A stretch of DNA of 64,000 nt from Streptomyces rubradiris (lineage in GTDB: Bacteria > Actinomycetota > Actinomycetes > Streptomycetales > Streptomycetaceae). The stretch is from contig NZ_BNEA01000015.1 of the NCBI RefSeq assembly GCF_016860525.1, forward strand, positions 3,720,001 to 3,784,000. The letters run 5' to 3'. A program made the position numbers and the translations under genes. Numbering within the stretch: position 1 is the stretch's first letter; every line of letters begins with the position of its first letter. Shown piece after piece: positions 35,377-43,047 of the stretch. The notes under the pieces are model-generated. The model worked only from the letters and a program-made list of their open reading frames with translations, was not told the origin of the DNA and did not search any database.

Positions 35377-36393
35377 ATGGCTCGGAAGCACCCGGATTGG
35401 AATCCCGATCTTCTGCGGCAGCACAGAGAAGAGATCGAGCTACCCCTGGAAGAGACGAGGGAAAAGCTCCGAGAAATTGCGGAGCGGCACGGCTTCAACA
35501 TTGCGGCCAACTTCCAGACGATCTGGGGCCACGAGAAAGGCTCGGTATATCCCGGCCCTCACTACCGTCGGGCATATTGTCGCCTCTATCGTCGGAACGA
35601 AGCCCAATTGGGGTTCCGCCGAGCACTGCCCGGAGAGGATGCTCCAATGGAGTCCGTCCCCGTACCCGCGCCCAGGAATCCAGCACTTCCCGACCAGCCT
35701 CAGGCGGTTCGCCAGGCACTCAGCAGCATCCGCGAGGGAACGCAGAATGTCGACAGCGGCACTCTGATCAGCCGTGTAATGGACGCATGGAAGCGTCGCA
35801 CGACCGGCGGCTCCCTCGACGGACCGTCCGTCGTCCTCGTCGGCGGCTTCGCTGGCTCTGGCAAGTCTGAGTTCGCCAAGTTCCTCGGCGGCCTCACCGG
35901 GTGGCCCATTCTCGGCAAAGAATCACTCACTCGGCCACTGGTGGATCAGCTCTTGGTCGCGCTTGACGGAGAAGCAAATGATCGAAGCTCAGACCTGTAC
36001 CGAGAAAAGGTCCGGCCGCTCGAATACCGATGCCTCATGGAGGCGGCTTGGGACAACGTCGACTGTGGCATTTCCACGATCCTCGACGCCCCGTTCATCT
36101 CGGAGTTCTCGCAGGCCGAATGGATGCAGCGCTTTCACAATCGGTGCCGCTCCAAGCGCGTATCCGTGGCGACCATTTGGGTTGAGTGCGACCCGGAGTC
36201 GATGCGTGAGTACATCGAGTTCCGAGGCGCCGCCCGCGACGCCTGGAAGGTACAGGCGTGGGATGAGTACGTGGCCGACTTGGACCTCACGCTGCGACCG
36301 CAAGGACCGCACTTCGTCGTCGACAACCGCCTCGGCGCCGCCGTCGCACTCGTCGACGAAGCCAGGGACGTGCTGAGCGGGGGCGGACTGTGA
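35377..36393 (+). CDS. HTH-P-loop kinase fusion protein (cargo gene 1)
   Basis: A 338-residue two-domain protein. Residues 1-90 look like the XRE-type HTH used by Streptomyces regulators: SVYPGPHYRRAYCRLYRRNEAQLGF followed by RRALPGED matches the 'PGPHYRRALxxLYG..xELGFxxxLPGE' pattern (shown split). Residues about 150-330 form an AAA_33/zeta-like nucleotide kinase: Walker A GGFAGSGKS at about 157-165, an ILDAPFISEF strand, and IWVECDPESMREYIEFRGA resembling the lid region of small-molecule or polynucleotide kinases. The substrate is unknown. A strong AGGAGG site precedes the ATG. The stop overlaps the next gene (GTGA). GC content and codon use are lower and more relaxed than in core neighbours. 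Confidence 0.7.
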   Translation: MARKHPDWNPDLLRQHREEIELPLEETREKLREIAERHGFNIAANFQTIWGHEKGSVYPGPHYRRAYCRLYRRNEAQLGFRRALPGEDAPMESVPVPAPRNPALPDQPQAVRQALSSIREGTQNVDSGTLISRVMDAWKRRTTGGSLDGPSVVLVGGFAGSGKSEFAKFLGGLTGWPILGKESLTRPLVDQLLVALDGEANDRSSDLYREKVRPLEYRCLMEAAWDNVDCGISTILDAPFISEFSQAEWMQRFHNRCRSKRVSVATIWVECDPESMREYIEFRGAARDAWKVQAWDEYVADLDLTLRPQGPHFVVDNRLGAAVALVDEARDVLSGGGL

Positions 36394-36977
36394 CCTCATC
36401 TGGAGTCATCCTGTACGGCCCGCCGGGCTCGGGTAAGGACACGGTGTCGGCAGAGTTCTCGCGGCTGCGGCCAGCGTTCACCCTCTTCCAGCGACTCAAG
36501 GCTGGCCCCGGACGTAGTACCAGCTACCGCCTTACGACCGCCGAGCACATCGAAAACCTGGCGCGCTCCGGGGAACTGCTCTACCGGAACGCGCGCTACG
36601 GAGCCGAATACGCCATCGATCGCGGCGAGGTGTCGGCTTTGCTCGCCGCGGGACGCATCCCTGTACTGCACATGGGCCAGGTCGCCGGCGCACGCGCCGT
36701 TGAGGTGTTCCCCACGCACTGGGTCAAGGTGCTGCTGTGGTGTCCCGAGGAGACCACGCGGGCCCGGTGCAGCCGTCGCGGTGACAAGGACGTCGACGCT
36801 CGGCTCAAGGTCTGGCACGAGACCCGGCAGGACCTCTTGAACCACGCGGGTGAACCGTGGTCTCTCGTGATCCGTACCGATCAGGTCACCGCTGCTCAGG
36901 CCGCGCAGTCGATCGACAAAGCGCGGGCGGCCGGCGTGGCCGCCCAAGTTCGTGACATTCGGGGGCTGGTCGGGTGA
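36390..36977 (+). CDS. Guanylate-kinase-like P-loop protein (cargo gene 2)
   Basis: A 195-residue P-loop kinase. Walker A LYGPPGSGKDT is at about residues 8-18. SYRLTTAEHIENLARSGELLYRNARYGAEYAI lies where guanylate kinases bind GMP (parallel to their TTRxxRxxExxGxxYxF region), shown here only in part. RARCSRRGDKDVDARL resembles the lid with R(I/L)xxRG. The Asp in the P loop (GKDT) replaces the usual Ser/Thr spacing, so the substrate may not be GMP. A housekeeping gmk would be expected elsewhere in the genome. It is translationally coupled on both sides by four-base overlaps. Confidence 0.7.
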   Translation: MTSSGVILYGPPGSGKDTVSAEFSRLRPAFTLFQRLKAGPGRSTSYRLTTAEHIENLARSGELLYRNARYGAEYAIDRGEVSALLAAGRIPVLHMGQVAGARAVEVFPTHWVKVLLWCPEETTRARCSRRGDKDVDARLKVWHETRQDLLNHAGEPWSLVIRTDQVTAAQAAQSIDKARAAGVAAQVRDIRGLVG

Positions 36978-37843
36978 CCGTCGTCGGCATCCTGCACCCC
37001 GGTAGCATGGGCGCCGCGATCGCGGCTCAGGCCAAGCAGAGCGGGGCCAAGGTCGTCTGGTGTCCTTCGGGCCGCAGCTCGGCGAGCAGCGAACGCGCGG
37101 GGAAGTATGGACTTGAGCCCGTCGGCAGTCTCGCGGCGATGGCCGACCAGGCCGACATAATCCTGAGTATCTGCCCTCCCGCTCACGCGGTGGAAGTCGC
37201 CGCGGCGGTGGCCGCTCAGCCGTTCTCCGGCGTCTATGTCGACGGGAACGCGATCTCCCCGGCGACCATGGACCGCATCAGCACGCTGTTCGACCAGAGC
37301 GGGGCCACGGTCGTTGACGGCTCGGTGATCGGCTCCCCGCCGTCAGCCTCGAAGTCCACCCGCCTGTACCTTGCTGGCCCGCGTGAGCCAGTGGCCGCGG
37401 TGGCGTCTGTCTTCTCGGGCTCGGCGGTGCACGTACGTCTGCTGCCGGGCCCTCTCGGCCAGGCGTCCGCACTGAAGCTGTCCTACAGCAGCTATCAGAA
37501 GGCCAGCCGCGCGCTGGCGGCAGTCGCCCACGCCCTGGCCGCCGAGCATGGGGTGGAAGAGGAGCTGGACGAGATCGCACAGGGCCGGACGACCAGCTAC
37601 CTCGCCGAGACCGCGTACTTCCCGAAGGTCGCGGCTCGGGCGTGGCGGTGGGCTCCCGAGATGGAGCAAGTGGCCCGCGCGCTCGATGAGGCGGGGTTGC
37701 CCTCGGAACTGGCGACAGCTTCGGCCGGCGTGATGGAACGGTGGGGTGCTCTCAGGGACACGCCCATGACGGTGCCCCAGGCCCTTGCTGCCTTGCACAC
37801 GCGCGCGAGCAGCCAACAGGCAGGCCCAGAGACCGAGCGATGA
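36974..37843 (+). CDS. NAD(P)-binding beta-hydroxyacid-dehydrogenase-like protein (cargo gene 3)
   Basis: A 289-residue Rossmann-fold protein. The N terminus VGILHPGSMGAAIAAQ is the dinucleotide-binding loop, and LSICPPAHAVEVAAAV with YVDGNAISPATM follows the 3-hydroxyisobutyrate/6-phosphogluconate dehydrogenase plan. The Lys of that family may be in ALKLSYSSYQKASRAL. The helical C-terminal domain resembles DUF1932. The substrate is unknown. Its coupling by GTGA overlap to two nucleotide-kinase-like genes is unusual for this family and suggests a joint pathway. Confidence 0.75.
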   Translation: MTVVGILHPGSMGAAIAAQAKQSGAKVVWCPSGRSSASSERAGKYGLEPVGSLAAMADQADIILSICPPAHAVEVAAAVAAQPFSGVYVDGNAISPATMDRISTLFDQSGATVVDGSVIGSPPSASKSTRLYLAGPREPVAAVASVFSGSAVHVRLLPGPLGQASALKLSYSSYQKASRALAAVAHALAAEHGVEEELDEIAQGRTTSYLAETAYFPKVAARAWRWAPEMEQVARALDEAGLPSELATASAGVMERWGALRDTPMTVPQALAALHTRASSQQAGPETER

Positions 37844-38023
37844 GGGTGCGCCCATCACCTTGGTGACGGCTGTCCACCGCCCCATTGCCGCTGGCGCGGG
37901 GGGCCAAACGGGGGGTCAAATGAGGCGAACCCGCGAGGACGCTCCCGGACTGTAATGGACTGCCACGCCGCCCAGGGAGCAAGCGGGACAGCGCCGTTCC
38001 AAGGTCGCACAGGCACGGAATCG
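37844..38023. other. Gap between cargo operon and attR
   Basis: 180 bp with no ORF and no strong hairpin seen. It includes short runs of C and G (GGCGCGGGGGGCCAAACGGGGGG) typical of the distal end of integrated elements. Confidence 0.5.
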
Positions 38024-38070
38024 CGTTCGGGACGAAGAGGTCGTGGGTTCAAATCCCGCCACCCCGACGC
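38024..38070 (+). repeat. attR: 47-bp direct repeat
   Basis: Exact copy of 33475-33521 (anticodon loop to 3' end of tRNA-Pro plus three bases). The flanks differ immediately on both sides (CGC before, CGTAG after), which fixes the core limits. Confidence 0.95.
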
Positions 38071-38082
38071 CGTAGTACCAGG

Positions 38083-38119
38083 TCAGGGGCCTGATTCACT
38101 AAGTGGATCAGGCCCCTGA
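38083..38119. terminator. Hairpin just outside attR (ancestral tRNA-Pro terminator)
   Basis: TCAGGGGCCTGAT (38083-38095) pairs with ATCAGGCCCCTGA (38107-38119), with an additional CAC/GTG pairing in the loop. It follows the second tRNA half and was probably the original tRNA-Pro terminator before integration. Confidence 0.85.
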
Positions 38120-38217
38120 GTGGTTTCCGGGGACCGTTTGGGAGAAACCTGGGAGAAGATCTTGGTCGGCTTCTCCCAGGGGGTGGCCGGTGAGGCCGTC
38201 TGAAGTGCGACGGCTGA

Positions 38218-38484
38218 GGGCACTCGGACCTGCGCGTTCGTGAATGCCTGTGCGACGCAACCGGTGAGCTGGCACTGGCCGTTGGCGCCTCGTGGAATGG
38301 CGATGGAAAGTGGCTGGCACGCCGCCTTGAGACGACCGCGCCAGGGCTCAACACACGCCTCCACCACGGCCTACAGGAGGCACTGGACGGGAGAGTCGAG
38401 CCCCTCGTGACCGTCGCGGACGAGGTGCTCGGGCAGACCGGTGGCCGATTGTGGATCGGCTACCAGCGTGCCGGGGCGCCCTGA
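38218..38484 (+). pseudogene. C-terminal gene fragment, possibly nucleotidyltransferase-like
   Basis: An 88-codon frame without a start encodes GELALAVGASWNGDGKWLARRLETT and ends VLGQTGGRLWIGYQRAGAP. The NGDGKWLARRL stretch resembles the (N)EKWLxRRL region of aminoglycoside/lincosamide nucleotidyltransferase-like proteins, with the partner helix following. There is no N-terminal catalytic domain, because the frame begins right after the attR-side terminator. Likely a relic of an earlier insertion or deletion at the tRNA locus. The family call is weak. Confidence 0.4.
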
Positions 38485-38532
38485 GCGATCCCGCGCTGCG
38501 GACGTCGCAACGTCTGTGCCTCCACATGCAGA

Positions 38533-39485
38533 TCACGCGATCGACAGCAAATCCCGAGTCTCCTCGGCGCACCCCCACGACAGCGTGACGCCAGCACCGC
38601 CATGCCCGTAGTTGTGCACGACCACAGTGCCGTCCTCCCCCACCTCTTCCTCCACACGAACCGTGGCGCGGGTCGGTCGAGCGCCGACCCGGTGCTCCAG
38701 GACACGGGCCTCGGCGAGGCGGGGCTCGACCTCGGCACAGCAAACGAGGATGCCGGCCGCCGCCTTGTCGTCGGGAGCCAGATCGCATTCGCCGTCGATC
38801 GCTGTGCCGCCCAGGACGACAGTGTCGCCGTGGGGGTAGAAGCACAGGAGGTCCGGGGAGAGGCCGGTGTCCTCGGAGAAGAACTCGGTCAGCCCGGGGT
38901 TGGTGACGACGACGTGCTGGCCGCGGATGGGCCGGAGGTCAGGGTCCGGGACCAGGCCGCGTGCCCCGAGGCCCGCGCAGTTGACGATTGCCGAAGCCGG
39001 ACCGGCGTCCGAGAGCGAAGTCAGCCGTCGCCGCTCGACCACACCCCCGGCGTCGCGGAGCCGGCGCAGGAGGTAGTCGAGGTAGGTGGGCATGTCGATC
39101 AGTGGCACGGTGAACCGGTAACCCGCCGTGAACCCGGCCGGAAGTTCGGCCCGCTCGCACGGTCGGAAACCCGGCAAAGTGGTGGCCCAGTCCGGCGCGG
39201 CTTCGGCCGTGCGGGATGCCTCGATGCCACTGGTGAGCCGGACGCCCGTCGCCGGGTCCTGGGCCAGTTCCCGGAAGATCTCCAGGGACCGTTGCCCCCA
39301 CGGGTCGACCTTGTCCTTCGGCTCGACCAGGTAAGGCCCCACATCGCCCCGGCCGCCAGCGACGTGCCCCCCGGCACCTGCTCGGCGATCACGTGCACCG
39401 AAGCCCCGGCCTCGGCGAGAACGACGGCCGTGGTGAGCCCAGCCACCCCAGCCCCGACGACGACAACGCACTCCCCTGCGGTCAC
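38533..39485 (-). pseudogene. FAD-dependent D-amino-acid-oxidase-like gene, frameshifted
   Basis: The N-terminal frame begins VTAGECVVVVGAGVAGLTTAVVL, a perfect FAD-binding GxGxxG, and reads to SLAAGAMWG. The continuation (PYLVEPKDKVDPW...) is in another frame. Adding one G to the GGGG run near 39335-39340 would restore AMWGPYLVEP, the expected DAAO sequence. The C-terminal part is otherwise complete, with IVNCAGLGARGLVPD, PIRGQHVVVT and YGHGGAGVTLSWGCA. The enzyme would oxidise D-amino acids or glycine in the cytoplasm. One missing base in a homopolymer may be a real null mutation or a consensus error. Confidence 0.8.
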
Positions 39486-39495
39486 GAACCTGACC

Positions 39496-40940
39496 CTAAC
39501 GGCCGGGTTGCGTCGATGGGGCGTGTTGGGCGAGGGCGTTCTCCAGGGCTGGCAGGAAGCCGCGCACGTGAGGGTTGCGCTGTCGGCGACGGAGGTCGGC
39601 GGCAAGCTGGTGGAGCAGTGCCGCGCTGCGAGGCGAGCGGACGACATCAAGGCGGTCGGCGGCGATCTGGCCGATCTCGCAGGCTGCCTCCAGGTCTCCG
39701 TGCGCGCTGTGGCCCAGGGCCAGCCAGGCTCCCTCGAACAGGGCTCGGCGCTGGCTTGGGTCGCCGCGCGGGACGTCGTACGCCCCGATCTGAGCATCTC
39801 GGTCCCCTGGGCGAGGAAGCGGCGGCTCTTCTTTCCGCTCTCCGCCTTCTGCTGAGCACGACCCATCTGGATGAGGCCGTAACCGGCCTGACAGTCCAGG
39901 TGGTTGTCGGTGAGGAAGTACATCCAGCGGGGCTCTTCTTGGCCGCCGTCCCGGCCTGCGACCAGTTCGCGGGCAGCGCCACGAGTGTGGGCGAAGTCGT
40001 TGTCACGGCCGGCGGCGGCGTACGCGTAGGCGAGCCGGGACAGGACGGACGCCCGGACAGCCAGCGGAGCGGCGTCACTCGCACGGCGGGCGGCCTCTCC
40101 GAGGGCGATGGCGTCCGCGGGGTGTCCTCGACTCGCCGCCTGGAAGGACAGGTCGCCCAGGATGTGGGCACACAGGGGAAGATCATTGACCTGATGCGCG
40201 GCCCGAAGCGCCGTGACGAAGTAGCGCTGCGCCAGTCCGTGGTCGGCCGCGTCGAAGGCCATCCAGCCGGCCAGCTGACCGATCTCCGCGAGCGCGCGGA
40301 TCAGACGGCTCCCGACAGCCGGAGAGTGGCCGCCTTCGCGAATCAGCAGCCCGACAGCCCGGAACTGGGCTCCGACATAGGGCAGATGACGTGCCCCTCC
40401 GTGCTCGTCATCGAGCAACTGGAGCATGGGGAGATGCTGCTCGACCTGGTCCACGAGCGGATCGGTGCCGAGTGACGACGTCATCCGAGGCGTGTACTGA
40501 CCACGTCCCGCGGCGCCGTCGAGGTACTGGGCGACGATCGCGAGGAGTCCCGCGCCCGAGATCGCGAGGAACCGGCGACGGTCGACAAGCCCTCCCATCA
40601 CCCAGTCCTCCACGATCGCCTCCATGCCCTGCGCGGTCCAGGGTCGCGCGAGATCCGTGTCCGCGGGGGCGAGCGCTGACGAGTCGCCCACACGGCCCTG
40701 CCACAGTTCGGCCACCGAGACATTCCTACCCAGCTCCTGGGAGAGCACGTAGGCGGCCATCATCGGCAATGGCGAACGCGGCAGGGAGCCGGCGTCCCGC
40801 CAGTGGTACGGCGCCGACTCGGCCACCGTCCCCGCGCCGAACACTCGGGTGAGCTTGCGAGCGAGCGCCTTCGGGCTCCACCCGAGTTCGTCGAGGCACC
40901 CCGCCAGTACGACATTGGGCTCGCCTGTCTGCGGTGCCAC
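39496..40940 (-). pseudogene. XRE/TPR transcriptional regulator-like gene, frameshifted
   Basis: The N terminus VAPQTGEPNVVLAGCLDELG followed by SPKALARKLTRVFG is an HTH of the Streptomyces XRE/TPR type. Then comes RRRFLAISGAGLLAIVAQYL, typical of these regulators, and a tetratricopeptide-like helical domain (ALRAAHQVNDLPLCAHILGDL and similar). Near 39791-39796 the frame breaks: the codons after GTEML continue as GAYDVPRGDPSQRRALFEGA in another frame and run to a TAG at 39496-39498. One missing C (CTCAG for CTCCAG) would repair it. The start GTG at 40938-40940 follows AAGGGTGG. Such regulators are often linked to variable accessory genes. Confidence 0.7.
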
Positions 40941-40959
40941 GTGCGACCACCCTTTGCCA

Positions 40960-41861
40960 TCGCCCGGCGCCAGCACGAGCACCGTGAACGCACAGTCAGC
41001 CGGCTCTCCGCCGTCCTCGCGTCGGGGCTGCTCCCTGATGAACTGGTCGAACTGACCACGTATTACCAGGCGAAGGCTCAGCGGGACCTCGGGCGGACCG
41101 ACGATTCCCGTCGCGGCATGCAGCGTGTCGCCTCCGCCGGCGGTCGGCTCGCTTCCGCCGCTCGGCGGGGTCTGGCGCACCTGAGCCGAGTGTCCGGAGA
41201 TTTCCCGGAGGTGGTGGAGGCCGCCGGGAGGCTGGGCTGGGCCGGGCGGCACCATCGGGTGCTGGGGGACGTCTGGTGGGTGCAGGGAGACATGGAGCGG
41301 GCGGCGGTCGCGTATCTGGCGGCCCGGAGTGAGGCGGAGGAACACGGTGCGGTCGGCGAGACCGCCGTGGCCCAGGCCCATCTCGCCTTCGTCGTGTCCT
41401 TCGTCGACCCGCTCCGGGCCGATGACGAACTCGACCTCGCGAGCCGCCTGCTGTCGCCCCTGAGTCTGCGCTCCGACGAAATGACCGCTCACATCGCCAC
41501 GCTCGTGCGCGACGCGGGATTCGCCGCGGACCTGCCTGACCGGGCGGCCGTCCAGCTCGCGGAAATCGGCGTCTCCGGCATCTCCTACGCCGCGGCCAAA
41601 CTGCAATTGGCCCTGTGCTTCCACCACGCGGTCGTTGATGCCCGGGACGACCTCGCGGCTGACATCGCCCGCTTGCGCGAGCTCACGCAAAACGGCTACT
41701 ACGCCTACTACGTCGAAATCGCGCACTTCATGGGCGACCTCCCACTCCCCCCGAACACCGTACGAGCACGATGGATCGACGGGGAACGACAGACCCGGGA
41801 ACGATGGCGCAACATAGTACTGAGACGCCGCGATCATGTCGGCACGGATTCGCTTCCGTGA
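40960..41861 (+). pseudogene. C-terminal fragment of a TPR ATP/GTP-binding protein
   Basis: From about 41000 the frame encodes a TPR-rich segment (ELVELTTYYQAKAQRDLGRTDD, RRGLAHLSRVSGDFPEVVE, GDVWWVQGDMERAAVAYLAA) and a complete C terminus (GDLPLPPNTVRARWIDGERQ). This looks like the end of the large Streptomyces 'ATP/GTP-binding' TPR proteins, which carry an NTPase domain of several hundred residues before it. Here nothing of that domain precedes it; the frame runs back into the divergent regulator's promoter. No ribosome binding site or start is convincing. Interpreted as a 5'-truncated pseudogene, with the boundary near 40960. Confidence 0.55.
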
Positions 41862-42259
41862 CAGACCGGCGCGACGGTCAAGGACGGCACCCTGGCACAT
41901 CAGAGGGGCGACGACGGTACACACGCGAGCAGGTCAGGCGGGCACTGCACCCAGCACCTTCCTGGCCTCTCCGCGTCTCATGTACCGGGCGCGGCAGAAG
42001 ACGTGCAAGAACTCGCCGACGGGCGGGGGAAGAAGGTCTTCGCGGTCGCGCACGACACGTACGGTGGCGGAACGGTCCTCATGGACGAGGTCGGCCGGTT
42101 CTTCTCTCGCGAGACCATCACCCAGGCGGCGGGCCCGGCCCGTCCGGGCCGTCCTTCGACTGGGGGACTGAAGGAACGCCCCGCAGGGACTGGACACCGC
42201 CTCGTTGTGGGCGAGTTGGCTCGGCGTTCCGGCTCTGGCGGATCGGGTACGGCACGCCT
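41862..42259. other. 398-bp gap with an unidentified plus-strand fragment
   Basis: No complete gene. In one plus-strand frame (about 41982-42150) the translation SHVPGAAEDVQELADGRGKK and then VFAVAHDTYGGGTVLMDEVG looks protein-like, but it has no start and soon turns into low-complexity sequence. I do not recognise it; it is probably another relic in this variable region. Confidence 0.3.
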
Positions 42260-42742
42260 TCAGGTGCCCCAGCCGCGTGTCGGCCGGTGCCCCTGTGCCC
42301 ACACGGCCCGCAGGTCCTCGCACTGGATGGTGATCGACGCGTCGGTGAGCGCGATCTCGTGCCGGCAGCCGCCGTTTCCGTCGGGGAGGATCTCGTCGAG
42401 GAGTACGGTGTCGACGCTCATCCAGTCGATCGAGTGGTCGTAGTCGATGGCGAAGTGCCGCACGCCCGAGTAGCTGATGCGCAGGCCGAAGTCGTGCTTG
42501 AACGCGTTCGGCGCGAAGTCCAGGACCAGTCCGCCGCTCTTGTCGGTGGCGAGGTGGATCCCGGCCAGCTCCAGGTCCTTCACGCAGCGGGTGGCGCCCG
42601 GGATGTCGTAGTGGCCGGGGTCGGTGGCGAAGGTCCGGGCGCCCGGGGGCAGGCCGGCGCGCAGCCGCGGCAGCTCGGCCAGGTAGGCACTCGCGTCCAC
42701 GTGGAAGCCGCCGTCGTCCCAGCCGGCCGTGACGTACTCCAT
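42260..42742 (-). CDS. Hypothetical protein, 160 residues
   Basis: A soluble, acidic 160-residue protein beginning MEYVTAGWDDGGFHVDASAY. It contains an ARTFATDPGHYDIPGATRCVKDLELAGIHL region and a His/Asp-rich middle (RHFAIDYDHSIDWMSVD). I recognise no family. The start ATG at 42740-42742 has an AAGGGGTG site seven bases upstream, better than the longer frame. The upstream region (42847-42888) carries four TGGnnnCA/TGGnnnCG octamers like those before the divergent ribbon-helix-helix gene, so the two may be co-regulated. Confidence 0.7.
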   Translation of the reverse strand: MEYVTAGWDDGGFHVDASAYLAELPRLRAGLPPGARTFATDPGHYDIPGATRCVKDLELAGIHLATDKSGGLVLDFAPNAFKHDFGLRISYSGVRHFAIDYDHSIDWMSVDTVLLDEILPDGNGGCRHEIALTDASITIQCEDLRAVWAQGHRPTRGWGT

Positions 42743-42846
42743 GCCCACCCCTTCGCCATGCCATCCCTGGTGCCCTGGTGCCGTGGCTATCGAAGTCTGC
42801 CGGACGTGCAGACAGACCTTCATCCCCGCGCATCTCGGCGCCTGCT

Positions 42847-42888
42847 TGGCACCAAGTGGTGTCACTGTGGCGCCGGATGGTGGTGTCG
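42847..42888. promoter_or_regulatory. Left cluster of TGGnnnCA octamers
   Basis: TGGCACCA (42847), TGGTGTCA (42857), TGGCGCCG (42868) and TGGTGTCG (42881) follow at 10-13-bp steps, about 105-146 bp upstream of the minus-strand hypothetical gene. They match the octamers in front of the ribbon-helix-helix gene on the other side. Confidence 0.6.
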
Positions 42889-42985
42889 CCCGGCCCCGCA
42901 GGACGCCTTGACACCGATTGGTAGGGCTGTCGAGTCGCTTCAGCACCTGGTCTGACCTGGGCGTATACGGAGTCGGCGCCACTCA

Positions 42986-43047
42986 TGGCCCCACTAATGG
43001 CACCACAGGGTTGCTTATGGCGCCACGATGGTGTCATGATGGCGTCA
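42986..43047 (+). promoter_or_regulatory. Right cluster of TGGnnnCA octamers over the RHH gene start
   Basis: TGGCCCCA (42986), TGGCACCA (42998), TGGCGCCA (43018), TGGTGTCA (43029) and TGGCGTCA (43040). The last three are spaced exactly 11 bp, one helical turn, and the final A is the first base of the ATG at 43047. This arrangement fits cooperative binding of ribbon-helix-helix dimers and autorepression. Confidence 0.7.

Larger units (their letters stand above)
33475..38070. mobile_element. 4.6-kb integrated element in tRNA-Pro (collapsed AICE-like)
   Basis: The element is bounded by exact 47-bp att repeats. It contains, left to right, a terminator, a tyrosine integrase (minus), a junction joining the 3' ends of an excisionase-like gene and a GntR-like gene, and a three-gene plus-strand operon. 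No replication initiator, TraB/FtsK translocase or spread gene is present, unlike pSAM2-type actinomycete integrative elements. GC content is visibly lower than in flanking core genes in the cargo operon. It is probably no longer autonomous, although the integrase frame is intact; excision would need an excisionase supplied in trans. Confidence 0.85.
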
